Assembly (NCBI RefSeq): GCF_900167135.1
Contig: NZ_FUWZ01000001.1
Span: 434,001-498,000 of the forward strand
From: Chitinophaga eiseniae
GTDB taxonomy: Bacteria > Bacteroidota > Bacteroidia > Chitinophagales > Chitinophagaceae
DNA length: 64,000 bases
Direction: 5' to 3'
Shown here: piece after piece, positions 54,124 to 62,551 of the stretch
How positions within the stretch are numbered: the first letter of the stretch is position 1
How the letters are laid out: every line of letters begins with the position of its first letter
Program-made: the position numbers and the translations under genes
The notes under the pieces: model-generated
Databases searched by the model: none
Told to the model about the DNA's origin: nothing
The model's input: only the letters and a program-made list of their open reading frames with translations

Positions 54124-55656
54124 ATGAAGATGAAAAGATTTTTTCTGCCGATAATCACCGTATTGCTGCTGGGCAGTTGTACGAAAGATTTTAAAACCAT
54201 CAACGAAGACCCTACCAAAGGAACAGCGATTGCGCCCGGGCAGCAGCTGGCAGGCGCCGCTTATTTCCTCTCCGGCGGCAGGGAAGCCGGCTACCCTAAT
54301 TTACACCTCTTTCAACCCATGGTGCAATATGTGGGCGGCGCCTACAGCCAGCGCGCCGGTGGTAAGTTTGTACGGGCAGACTTTGTGACAGAACGGGTAT
54401 GGGAGATATTCTACAACCGCAGCCTCAAACAATTACAGGATATGCTGTATCATGCGCAGAAAACGCCGGAGCATGTCAACTATGTTGCCGCGGGCCGTAT
54501 CCTGAAGGTGTATATTTTTTCCATCCTGACCGACACCTATGGCGATGTACCTTATTTTGAAGCAGGACTGGCCTTCTATAATAAGATCTACACACCGAAA
54601 TACGATAAACAGGAAGATATTTACAACGACCTGTTTAAAGAGCTGGATGAAGCAGTGAAGCAGTTCGACGACAGTAAAACCAAAATACAGAACGATATCG
54701 TTTACCAGGGCAACCCTGAAAAATGGAAGAAGCTGGCCAATTCCCTTCGCCTGAGGCTGGGAATGCGCCTTACCAGGATAAACGAAACAAAAGCCAGACA
54801 AGAGGTATTGGCAGCCCTGGCAGCCGGCACTTTTACCAGCGCGGAGGATAACTTTAAGATGATCCATGAAGACTTCGCTTTTCCGGACCTCCGGGCAAAC
54901 GGCTATGCACAGGCGCTGCGGGAAGAATCGGGCTTTAACTACGTGCACGGCACAACTACTTTCGTCAATTATCTGAAGGCTGAAAAAGACCCGCGCCTGG
55001 CGTCTTTCTTCATCAACCGGGATGGCAGTGGTAAAGATATTACCCACCTGACCAACTACCTGCCTATCGTACCCGGTTTATACTGGTATGATGACTGGGC
55101 CGATTTCAAAGCAGCCGATGGTACCAATGTTCCGCATGGCAACAAATACTGTAAAATCAATACGCCGTTTTTTCAGCAGCAATCTCCTTTCCTGCACCTC
55201 GGATTTGCGGAAGTGGAATTCCTGAAGGCGGAAGCCGCCGCCAGGGGCTGGTCCGGCGCCGATGCCAATCAGCACTATCAGCAGGGTATCCGTGCGGCCA
55301 TGAAACAGCTGGAGCTGTATCCCGGCATGACGCCGGTGGGCGCCCAACAGGTGACCGACTTCGTCAACGCACATACGCTGACGGCCGGTAAGGAGCTGGA
55401 GCAGATCAATATGCAGAAATGGGTGGCGCTGTTCCCGAACGGTTATGAAGCCTACGCCAATATGCGCCGCACCGGTTTCCCGGTAACACAGCCGGTGAAA
55501 GACCCCCAGGGAGAATCCGTGACCGGCAGAGTGATGCCCCGCAGGTTGTTTTATCCGGCCTCAGAGATATTCAACAATACCCAAAATTATCAGGAAGCCA
55601 TAGACAGGCTGGGTGGGGAAAACGACTGGCTGAAGAGAGTATGGTGGGACAAATAA
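54124..55656 (+). CDS. SusD-like lipoprotein, SusD-like_2 type (locus C)
   Basis: 510 residues from ATG 54124. Lipobox VLLLGSC, then KDFKTINEDPTKGTAIAPGQQLAGAAYFL, YVAAGRILKVYIFSILTDTYGDVPYFEAG and the helical region ENFGTLxxx-like NDIVYQGNPEKWKKLANSLRLRLGMRL with WVALFPNGYEAYANMRRTGFP near the end, all typical of SusD-like_2. It is the surface partner of the preceding SusC. A strong terminator 16 nt after the stop closes the locus. Confidence 0.93.
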   Translation: MKMKRFFLPIITVLLLGSCTKDFKTINEDPTKGTAIAPGQQLAGAAYFLSGGREAGYPNLHLFQPMVQYVGGAYSQRAGGKFVRADFVTERVWEIFYNRSLKQLQDMLYHAQKTPEHVNYVAAGRILKVYIFSILTDTYGDVPYFEAGLAFYNKIYTPKYDKQEDIYNDLFKELDEAVKQFDDSKTKIQNDIVYQGNPEKWKKLANSLRLRLGMRLTRINETKARQEVLAALAAGTFTSAEDNFKMIHEDFAFPDLRANGYAQALREESGFNYVHGTTTFVNYLKAEKDPRLASFFINRDGSGKDITHLTNYLPIVPGLYWYDDWADFKAADGTNVPHGNKYCKINTPFFQQQSPFLHLGFAEVEFLKAEAAARGWSGADANQHYQQGIRAAMKQLELYPGMTPVGAQQVTDFVNAHTLTAGKELEQINMQKWVALFPNGYEAYANMRRTGFPVTQPVKDPQGESVTGRVMPRRLFYPASEIFNNTQNYQEAIDRLGGENDWLKRVWWDK

Positions 55657-55671
55657 CGCTTATGACACAAT

Positions 55672-55706
55672 AAAAGGACGTCTCCCGGAGACGTCCTTTT
55701 TTATTT
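55672..55706. terminator. Bidirectional terminator between locus C and the metallo-beta-lactamase gene
   Basis: A perfect 14-bp stem (AAAAGGACGTCTCC with GGAGACGTCCTTTT) on a one-base centre, with T-rich text after and A-rich text before, so it serves both convergent genes. Confidence 0.88.
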
Positions 55707-56585
55707 TTTATCAGCCGTGAGTTTCTGTTGATAGGCGGCTTTGAGTTCCGCGAGCTGTTTATCATAATCTTCTCTGCCTGCAAAAGCCGACGGATTGTAC
55801 GGGTCGCCGTCTTTATGTTTTTTATGCAGATCAAACTGACTGGCATGTGCCGCCAGCCACAGGTCGAAGTTAACTTTAGGCATGGTGTCCAGCGTGTAGG
55901 CATAGTCTTTCATGATGCCCGGGTAAGCTTTTACGTCAGCAAACTTCCTGTCGATAATGATGGTGGGCATATTGGCCAACAGCACCTTGTAAGCGCGGTT
56001 GTCATCTTTTACGTCGAAGATAAAGCTGCAGGAGCCCATGGTATGCCCCGGATGATGCAGCATCACCAGCTGCATGTCTCCCAGGCGGATGGTATCCTTA
56101 TCCCGCAATACCCGGTCTACTTTCACCGGCCGGAAGGTGCTGCCATATTTCCCCATTTCATAGTCTGTTTTTCCGCCCGATTGGCAAACGCTCGCATCGC
56201 CGGCATCCACCATGAACCGGGCGCCCGTTTGTTCCTTTATGGCGGCCATCGCGCCCATGTGATCATAGTGGGCCTGCATGGTCAGCAATATTTTGATGTC
56301 CCGGAACCGGAATCCCAGCGCTTCGATATTTTTCCTGATTGTTTTCTCCGACGCGGCCAGACCGGTATTGATCAGGATATTCCCGGCAGTGGTGGTGATC
56401 AGGTAACTGGTAAGATCGTAGGTACCTACATAGTAAAGGTTCCCGGCAATACGGAAAGGCTTTTGCGGCCGGCTCCACTCGGGGTTTACCCGCGTAGGTT
56501 CTTTTACCTGCTGCGCATAGGCAGCGCTGAGCATGCAAAGCCCTGTCATCAATAAAAACAGGTTTCTTACAAACTGATGTTGCAT
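55701..56585 (-). CDS. Subclass B3 metallo-beta-lactamase, GOB-like (Gln116 variant)
   Basis: 294 residues with a signal peptide (LFLLMTGLCMLSAAYAQ). Zinc ligands by pattern: Gln104-x-His106-x-Asp108-His109 (QAHYDHMG; standard positions 116, 118, 120, 121), His181 (HHPGHTMGSCSF; position 196) and His247 (LAAHASQFDLH; position 263). Gln in place of the first His is the mark of GOB enzymes, and the C-terminal text (KDYAYTLDTMPKVNFDLWLAAHASQFDLH) is very GOB-like. GOB enzymes hydrolyse carbapenems and other beta-lactams in the periplasm. It is a chromosomal gene between core-type genes with no mobile element nearby. Activity is inferred. Confidence 0.9.
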   Translation of the reverse strand: MQHQFVRNLFLLMTGLCMLSAAYAQQVKEPTRVNPEWSRPQKPFRIAGNLYYVGTYDLTSYLITTTAGNILINTGLAASEKTIRKNIEALGFRFRDIKILLTMQAHYDHMGAMAAIKEQTGARFMVDAGDASVCQSGGKTDYEMGKYGSTFRPVKVDRVLRDKDTIRLGDMQLVMLHHPGHTMGSCSFIFDVKDDNRAYKVLLANMPTIIIDRKFADVKAYPGIMKDYAYTLDTMPKVNFDLWLAAHASQFDLHKKHKDGDPYNPSAFAGREDYDKQLAELKAAYQQKLTADKK

Positions 56586-56633
56586 AGATGGATTGGGTTA
56601 TGGGAATTGAATGTCAAAAGTAACCGTTAATAC

Positions 56634-57029
56634 TCACCCCGGAAAATCTTTCATGTTTTTTCTGAAGATTTTTCCGGACTCCTTGCTGTCTGTCGCCGCC
56701 CAGTTGGCCATGGCCCAAAGTACGTCCCGCAGCGCCCTGCCGGATTTGGTAAGACTATAGGTGACGTGCGGCGGCACTACCGGTTCCGCCTTGCGGTTCA
56801 CCAATCCATCTGTTTCCAGCTGCTTCAGCTGCTGGATCAATACCTTCTCTGTAATGGCGGATACGGCTCTCCTCAGTTCCCCGTAACGTTTAGGTCCGGA
56901 TAACAACTGAAATAAAATAATCGGTTTCCAATAGCCGCCGATTTTTTCCATTACATAGGTAACAGGGCATTGCTGGTATGCCTGCTGTTTGTTGGCCTGT
57001 ATTACAGAGCTTTCTTTAATTGTTGTCAT
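56634..57029 (-). CDS. HxlR-family transcriptional regulator
   Basis: 131 residues: CPVTYVMEKIGGYWKPIILFQLLSGPKRYGELRRAVSAITEKVLIQQLKQLETDGLVNRK with the winged helix, then VVPPHVTYSLTKSGRALRDVLWAMANWA. Cys21 before the helix is the position used for redox sensing in several HxlR proteins, such as YodB/HypR. It is divergent from an NmrA-type gene; a perfect 11-bp inverted repeat lies directly upstream of its start. It probably represses both genes and responds to electrophiles or quinones. Confidence 0.9.
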   Translation of the reverse strand: MTTIKESSVIQANKQQAYQQCPVTYVMEKIGGYWKPIILFQLLSGPKRYGELRRAVSAITEKVLIQQLKQLETDGLVNRKAEPVVPPHVTYSLTKSGRALRDVLWAMANWAATDSKESGKIFRKNMKDFPG

Positions 57030-57030
57030 G

Positions 57031-57083
57031 GTACATACTTTAGGGTAAGTACTAGTAAAAAAGTATGTACAAATATACCTTTG
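57031..57083. promoter_or_regulatory. HxlR operator and overlapping divergent -7 elements
   Basis: GTACATACTTT (57031-57041) and AAAGTATGTAC (57060-57070) are perfect reverse complements, with a further AAGTAC half-site between. Two -7 elements overlap just beyond: TATATTTG on the minus strand (57070-57077, toward hxlR) and TACCTTTG on the plus strand (57076-57083, toward the NmrA gene). Confidence 0.75.
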
Positions 57084-57108
57084 TTGTCACAAATAAAAAA
57101 CAACGACT

Positions 57109-57993
57109 ATGAAAATTACGATCATTGGATCATTAGGAAATGTAAGCAGGCAGTTGGCCGCTACTTTGATAAGCCAGGGCCATCAGGTGACTATTATCAC
57201 ACAGGATGCCCATAAAACAGGACAAATAGCCGCCATGGGCGCTAAAGCTGCGGTCGGCTCCGTAACTGACAGCGCATTTTTAGCAACCGCCTTTACCGGT
57301 GCTGATGCCGTATATACGATGATTCCTCCGCTGGCTGCTGCCACCAACTATTATGAGGAAGTGGCCGCCATCGCCACCGGTTACCGGGAGGCGTTAACCG
57401 CCGCGGGGGTGAAATACGTGGTGAATCTGAGCAGCATCGGTGCGGAACAACCTGTCGGTAATGGTTTGTCCGGCGCTTTTTACAAGGTGGAAGATATCCT
57501 GAATCAGTTGCCCGACACGCATATCGTACATCTGCGCGCCGGTATGTTTTATACCAATTTTTACGGAAATCTGGAGATGATCTTACAACAGCAGATCGTT
57601 GGAAATAACTTCCCGGGAGATATCCCGCTGGGACTGGTGCATCCGCATGATATTGCAGATGCCGCCGCGGCGCTGCTGGCGGCGCCGGCATTTACCGGTA
57701 AGTCTTTCCGGTATATCACCAGCGATGAGAAAACCGGCGCTGAAATAGCCATGGTTTTCAGCCAGCTGACAGGACAGCCTGTTTCATGGGCGCCTTTCCC
57801 CGACGAGGCCTTACAGCAAGGCGCCATGCAGAACGGATTTTCTGCCCATATGGCTTCGCTGCTGATGCAGGTAGGCGCCAGCATCCGGGAAGGCCGGCTG
57901 TTTGCGGCGTATGAAAAAAACAAGGTGATCACCGGCAGGAGAAAGTTTGATGCTTTTGCCGGGGAGATGATGAATGCGGTGGTGAATAGCTGA
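57109..57993 (+). CDS. NmrA-like NAD(P)-binding protein
   Basis: 294 residues. Atypical SDR start KITIIGSLGNVSRQLAATLISQGHQVTIIT (GxxGxxx pattern GSLGNVS), AAVGSVTDSAFLATAFTGADAVYTMIPP, KYVVNLSSIGAEQP and YYEEVAAIATG are typical of NmrA/YtfG-type quinone-oxidoreductase-like proteins. It lacks a classic YxxxK active site. It is divergent from HxlR, a frequent partner, so it probably acts in the response to electrophiles. Substrate unknown. Confidence 0.85.
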   Translation: MKITIIGSLGNVSRQLAATLISQGHQVTIITQDAHKTGQIAAMGAKAAVGSVTDSAFLATAFTGADAVYTMIPPLAAATNYYEEVAAIATGYREALTAAGVKYVVNLSSIGAEQPVGNGLSGAFYKVEDILNQLPDTHIVHLRAGMFYTNFYGNLEMILQQQIVGNNFPGDIPLGLVHPHDIADAAAALLAAPAFTGKSFRYITSDEKTGAEIAMVFSQLTGQPVSWAPFPDEALQQGAMQNGFSAHMASLLMQVGASIREGRLFAAYEKNKVITGRRKFDAFAGEMMNAVVNS

Positions 57994-58002
57994 TAATGAA
58001 AG

Positions 58003-58045
58003 ACAGGGAGGAGGCATCGCAGGATAAGCGATGCCTCCTCCCTGT
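58003..58045. terminator. Perfect 18-bp hairpin between convergent genes
   Basis: ACAGGGAGGAGGCATCGC (58003-58020) and its exact reverse complement (58028-58045) enclose a 7-nt loop. It lies between the convergent NmrA and T9SS-type genes; the plus side continues TTATTTAATA. The right arm touches the stop codon of the large gene. Confidence 0.75.
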
Positions 58046-61000
58046 TATTTAATAACCGTTACTGTTCCTGTTTTTCGGATGACATCCGGAAATTCGAAAC
58101 TCTCGTATTCGATGGTCCACAGGTAACTGCCTATCTCTGCAGTGCCACGTCCCGGCAATACGCCGTTCCAGCCTTCGCGGGGATTGGCGGTGCTAAAGAC
58201 CAGTTGGCCCCATCTGTTGTATACCTGGAAGAGAAACCGTTTAGTGACGCAGTAAACCACCGGTCTGAGAATATCATTCTTTCCGTCTCCGTTTGGAGAG
58301 AACGCGGTAGGCAGGTATATGTCACAGCCGCAGTATTTTTCGGTGATACGGATATCGGCGGCGGCTTTACAACCCCATTCATTTTTCACGGTGACTTTAT
58401 AATTGCCTGATGTGCTCACAGGCAGGGCTGTTGTGGCGGTGAAGGGGCCATCCTGCCAGCTGAAGGCGATAGCATCACTGCTGTAACGGGGGTGAAGCAT
58501 GAATTGTACGCCACGGCAGATGAGGGTATCGCGGCCAAGCGTCACTGTCGGCAAGGCCCTTACGATGGCTGGTTTGGGTGCTGTAACTTCCACGATGCCA
58601 CAAGCGCCGTCAATGGCGTATTTCACGGGGTACGCGCCTGGCCTGTTCCAGATGACCGACAGTTTATTTTGTGTGCCCTGTATGTCTGGTTGTCCGGCGA
58701 TCTGCCATAGGATAGCATTACCAGTGTAGTTTTTTACTTCGATTTCCAACGGTTCGCCCGGGCATACGCCGTCGCTGAAACTGATTTTTCCCGGATCAGT
58801 AGCGGCAAGGACGTTGATGGTATGACTGACGGGCTGTGCTGCGATACAGTAGCCAGAGGCCCTCAGCGTAACGGTTTGAACGCCTGCCTGATTCCAGGTG
58901 ATTTCAGGGAAAGCAGTGCCGCCGCCGGTAATGGCGCCGTTGTCAGTGTCCCAGCTATAGGTGTCTATTTGTCCGTTGTTGTCTGCCCTGATGTGTAGCG
59001 GTTTACCCATGCATACTTCCGCCGCCAGGACGAAATCGATGATTTTTTCGTTCTGGATGGACACTTCATGGCTAACGGTTTCTTTCGATATACAGTAGCC
59101 GTCAGCTTTCAGGGTAATGGTCTGTTTACCGCCGGTATTAAAAGTGATTGCGGGCGCAGCGGTATTGTTATCTATGATGGTGCCATTGGGGGCGGCCCAT
59201 TGATAAGCGGTAATGGCGCTGGCGCCGGAGGCTTGCACTTTTACAGGAAGGCCAACGCATACCGTCGCATCTGGTACCGTAAAATCGAAACTACTTCTTT
59301 CCTGTACGGTAACCTGTGTTGTTGCAGTGGCTGTGCAGCCATCGGAGAACTTAGCGGTAAGTACGTAGCTGCCCGTATGATGTGCGGTAGCGGTGCCCGT
59401 GATCTGGGCGTTCAGCCCGTTGTAGCTGTTGCCATCAGGCGCCTGCCAGTCGACCGTCGCCGGCGTGGCAGCGGTTGACGCCTGCATTTTCAGTGGTTCG
59501 CCGTTGCACACTTTGATAGTGGCAACAGCGGTAACGGCAGGAGGGTCTTTCAGCCGCAGCACGGCTGCCGCGGAAACGGCTTCTTTGATACAGGCGCCTG
59601 CATTGTTTTCTTTGAGCTGCACCCGAAACTGTCCGGCATCGTCAGCAGTGAAATTGCTTAGTATAAATACTTCTCCCCGGGCGTTGGGAATATCTTTCCA
59701 TTGTCCATCTGTTTCGTCCAGTTTTTGCCAGGAAAACACAGGGTTATTCAGGGTGATGCCGGTTTGGTCGGCTGCAAATGTGACTGTGCTGCCGAGGCAG
59801 GTGGCGGCGGGACTGTTATTGCCATTGATTTTTACAGGAAGCACCGGTTTGCAGGTACTTAGCAGGATATCGTCCACGGCAAGGTCATTACCGCATCCGC
59901 CGGGGGCGTCGTTGAGCAGCACTATCTGTATGTTCTGTACGTTCTCCGGCAGGGTGAAGATCATGCCATACTCTTTCCATTTGCCTTTTGGGTCAGGATC
60001 TGCCGGGATATATCTTTCTGACAGCTGTCCGAGGATCTGACCGTTTTCATCTTCTATGCGAAAACGGATACGGGAAGGCACAGGCGTGGTATTGGTACCG
60101 CATGACACAAGCGGAGAAATAACAGAGCAGGCACTGACAGAGAGCGCATATTGCAGCCCGCCGCAAAGACCGGTGATTTTCTTCCGGTAAAACTCCCCGG
60201 GGAGGAAAGAGCCGTTGACAACCATCATACGTCCATCGGGTTTTCCACTATGGTCGGTCATCTGCTTCCATGTCGGACCTCCCTGTGCCAGCTGTGGATT
60301 ATTGACAACGGAATAATAACCGTCCTGCAGCGGTGCTGTGGTAGAGAACTGGTAAGCGCCGTTGCCCAGGCCGGGCAACGGGGGACCGAAGCCGGTCCCT
60401 GTTCCGAAATCTTCCCTGAAAATTTCTTTGCTGTCGGAATCGCAGGTGCCGCGTCTCAGCCGACAGGCCATGTCTTCTCCATCGGTCCGGCCGTTATGAT
60501 CATCATCAATGCCGTTACCGCATACTTCAATGTCTTTGTCGTTGCCGCCTTCTCCTTCCATAGCAATGCCCCATACATCCCGCATGCTGCCCCTTATCGA
60601 ATTACTGATCACATAGGTGGTAGCGTCTTCCAGGTCTATCAGTGCCAGCTCTTTGGCTGTGCTTATCAGGTAACAGATGCCGTACTGGTTCGTACCGATA
60701 CTAAACACACTGCCCCGCACATTCAGTGGCCCTACCAGCCGCTGGGAAGCGATCCTGTTCCTGTCGGCCGTCAGGGTAATTTCTACCAGTGAATTACCAC
60801 TGGTTACCATGTACAATTTACCATCGCTGAAACATAAATCACCACCAGGATAAGCGATCATGTTTCCTATAAAAGAGGAGGTGAGTGTTTTGAGATTGAT
60901 TTTATACAGCATGTTGCCGTTGCCGGCTACGAAAAGGTCTCCGTTTCTGTCGCTGACCAGGGAGTTGCCAACACCGAAGGAAGGATTGAGGGTCACAGTG

Positions 61001-61254
61001 CTGCTGTTACCAGTGGCTGGGTTTACTTCGTAGAGCGATCCTCCGAATACAGCATAAAATTTTCCGTCAGGCGTAATAGCTAGGTCAGCGAACGTTGCCG
61101 GCAGGTTGGCCATCTTTTTATAGGAGTAATCTCCCATGTCCACATAACCCAGCTCGTAACCGTTAACTACATATAATTTGTCCTGTGAATAACAACGGCC
61201 AAAGACCAGCAGCAGTATAAACAGGGGTAAGCAACGCAATGGTAGTGCTTTCAT
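58045..61254 (-). CDS. Large secreted protein with PKD/Ig-like repeats and gliding-motility C-terminal (T9SS) domain
   Basis: 1069 residues. Signal peptide (CLPLFILLLVFGRCYSQ); residues 25-260 form a propeller-like domain with an ECGNGIDDDHNGRTDGEDMAC-type calcium-loop motif next; a beta-sandwich follows, then Ig-like and three or four PKD-like repeats (FDFTVPDATVCVGLPVKVQASG, IDFVLAAEVCMGKPLHIRADN and FSDGVCPGEPLEIEVKN). The end, CDIYLPTAFSPNGDGKNDILRP...FQVYNRWGQLVFST...GWNG, is the gliding-motility-associated C-terminal domain that directs type IX secretion (type B sorting). It is a surface adhesin or ligand-binding protein; ligand unknown. Confidence 0.92.
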   Translation of the reverse strand: MKALPLRCLPLFILLLVFGRCYSQDKLYVVNGYELGYVDMGDYSYKKMANLPATFADLAITPDGKFYAVFGGSLYEVNPATGNSSTVTLNPSFGVGNSLVSDRNGDLFVAGNGNMLYKINLKTLTSSFIGNMIAYPGGDLCFSDGKLYMVTSGNSLVEITLTADRNRIASQRLVGPLNVRGSVFSIGTNQYGICYLISTAKELALIDLEDATTYVISNSIRGSMRDVWGIAMEGEGGNDKDIEVCGNGIDDDHNGRTDGEDMACRLRRGTCDSDSKEIFREDFGTGTGFGPPLPGLGNGAYQFSTTAPLQDGYYSVVNNPQLAQGGPTWKQMTDHSGKPDGRMMVVNGSFLPGEFYRKKITGLCGGLQYALSVSACSVISPLVSCGTNTTPVPSRIRFRIEDENGQILGQLSERYIPADPDPKGKWKEYGMIFTLPENVQNIQIVLLNDAPGGCGNDLAVDDILLSTCKPVLPVKINGNNSPAATCLGSTVTFAADQTGITLNNPVFSWQKLDETDGQWKDIPNARGEVFILSNFTADDAGQFRVQLKENNAGACIKEAVSAAAVLRLKDPPAVTAVATIKVCNGEPLKMQASTAATPATVDWQAPDGNSYNGLNAQITGTATAHHTGSYVLTAKFSDGCTATATTQVTVQERSSFDFTVPDATVCVGLPVKVQASGASAITAYQWAAPNGTIIDNNTAAPAITFNTGGKQTITLKADGYCISKETVSHEVSIQNEKIIDFVLAAEVCMGKPLHIRADNNGQIDTYSWDTDNGAITGGGTAFPEITWNQAGVQTVTLRASGYCIAAQPVSHTINVLAATDPGKISFSDGVCPGEPLEIEVKNYTGNAILWQIAGQPDIQGTQNKLSVIWNRPGAYPVKYAIDGACGIVEVTAPKPAIVRALPTVTLGRDTLICRGVQFMLHPRYSSDAIAFSWQDGPFTATTALPVSTSGNYKVTVKNEWGCKAAADIRITEKYCGCDIYLPTAFSPNGDGKNDILRPVVYCVTKRFLFQVYNRWGQLVFSTANPREGWNGVLPGRGTAEIGSYLWTIEYESFEFPDVIRKTGTVTVIK

Positions 61255-61405
61255 TTGGTAAGGGTATTGTCGGTACACCCACAAAATTAGAGGAATGGTT
61301 GGTGCTTTTCAATGACCTGCAACCATGGATAGTGTCACATGATAAGTATCATCACTTTTCTTTTTGTGATATATCCTTTTATATCTTGCCCGAAAATTAT
61401 TACCT

Positions 61406-61587
61406 ATGGGATTTTTTCAGCGCTGCTGGGTAATGCAGGGACCGTCAGCCAACAGGAACTGGTAAAGGACTACGGAAAATTACTGACGGATACGGAGGTG
61501 ATTGAATTGGGTTTTAAGCTGTTCAGAGACACTTTTATTTTTACGAATAAACGGCTGATCCTGGTAGACAAACAGAATAAAAAATGA
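61406..61587 (+). pseudogene. Broken PH-domain (bPH_3-like) gene fragment
   Basis: The frame from 61424 reads SALLGNAGTVSQQELVKDYG...EVIELGFKLFRDTFIFTNKRLILVDKQNKK, the N-terminal half of a small bacterial PH-like domain protein, which usually begins MGFFxxLLGN. ATG at 61406 gives M-G-F-F but in another frame; one more T in the T6 run would join them. The usual C-terminal half after DKQ is missing, with a stop at 61585. Two lesions make it a fragment; slippage at the T run is an alternative only for the first. Confidence 0.55.
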
Positions 61588-61929
61588 TCATCGTACCCCC
61601 GACCCCCGAACCACATAGTATGTTTCCCGCATAAATCAAAGCCGGCGCGGGGCTGGATAAATTGCCCGCTGTTTTGGGGGATAAGGTTGTTTCATGTCCC
61701 TTATAAGCAGGGGAAGGTGTTCGCAACATGCCGGGGAATAAAAATATTTTTGGATGACTTACCTATGAAAGAGGGCACAGCTATCTGATACGTTGTACAC
61801 TGTGCCAAGCATAAAGGGACGCTTTTTCCAGGGCGGCCTGTTTATCCTGTTATGCGGGCGGCCTGGCAAATGCCGATAAAAAAATATAATTTGGCCGCAT
61901 ACCCGGCATTATATTCTTAAAACCAGCCC
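61588..61929 (+). other. Intergenic gap before locus D
   Basis: No gene supported. A stem GGCACAG...CTGTGCC (61775-61806) and two copies of GGGCGGCCTG (about 61831 and 61855) are the only structures seen. Confidence 0.35.
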
Positions 61930-62484
61930 ATGTCAACGGAAGAAGATCATCATGACCTGCAATGGGAGCGACTGCGAAACGGCGACAAACAGGCTTTGTT
62001 TGCGCTGTATAACAGTAATTACCCTCACCTGTTGCGCTTTGGGCTGAAATTATGCGGTAACGATGAACTGGTAAAAGACTGTATCACCCAGCTGTTTCTG
62101 CAGCTGTGGAGCAAGCAGGCCCAACTGAAGCCGGTGATCAATGTGCCCGCCTACCTGTTTACCGCCCTGAAAAGGCAGCTGCTCGATCAGCTGGCCTATC
62201 AGTCGCGTATGCATGATGCCATCAGCCGGATGACCGGTAAAGAGGCCGAAAATGAATTGTCCTATGAAGAAATTATCATCCGGGTGCAGCAGGATGATGA
62301 GATAAAACAACGCCTGCATGAGGCTATGAAGTCACTCACGCCCCGGCAAACAGAACTGGTACGCCTCAAATTCTTTGAGGGGCTCAGCTACGAAGAGATC
62401 GCCGCACAGACCTCCCAAACCGTGAAAACGGCCTACAACACTATCTACGACGCTATCAGGACCCTCCGGAAAAAACTTTCCTGA
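61930..62484 (+). CDS. ECF RNA polymerase sigma factor (locus D)
   Basis: 184 residues. Region 2: LFALYNSNYPHLLRFGLKLCGNDELVKDCITQLFLQLWSKQAQL; region 4: MKSLTPRQTELVRLKFFEGLSYEEIAAQTSQTVKTAYNTIYDAIRTLRKKL. The 68-nt gap to fecR and the susC beyond match the other loci. Confidence 0.93.
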   Translation: MSTEEDHHDLQWERLRNGDKQALFALYNSNYPHLLRFGLKLCGNDELVKDCITQLFLQLWSKQAQLKPVINVPAYLFTALKRQLLDQLAYQSRMHDAISRMTGKEAENELSYEEIIIRVQQDDEIKQRLHEAMKSLTPRQTELVRLKFFEGLSYEEIAAQTSQTVKTAYNTIYDAIRTLRKKLS

Positions 62485-62551
62485 AAAAATTTGCTTTTCG
62501 TCTAGGAAAAACGGCCGCCCGCGCCGTCTGTATAAAAAAGGGTTTAACAGC

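Noticed and set aside
55728..56555. 275-codon plus-strand frame over the metallo-beta-lactamase
   Set aside because: Antisense of a gene with all zinc ligands intact.
61239..61433. 64-codon frame upstream of the PH fragment
   Set aside because: Begins inside the antisense of the secreted protein gene and has no recognisable domain.
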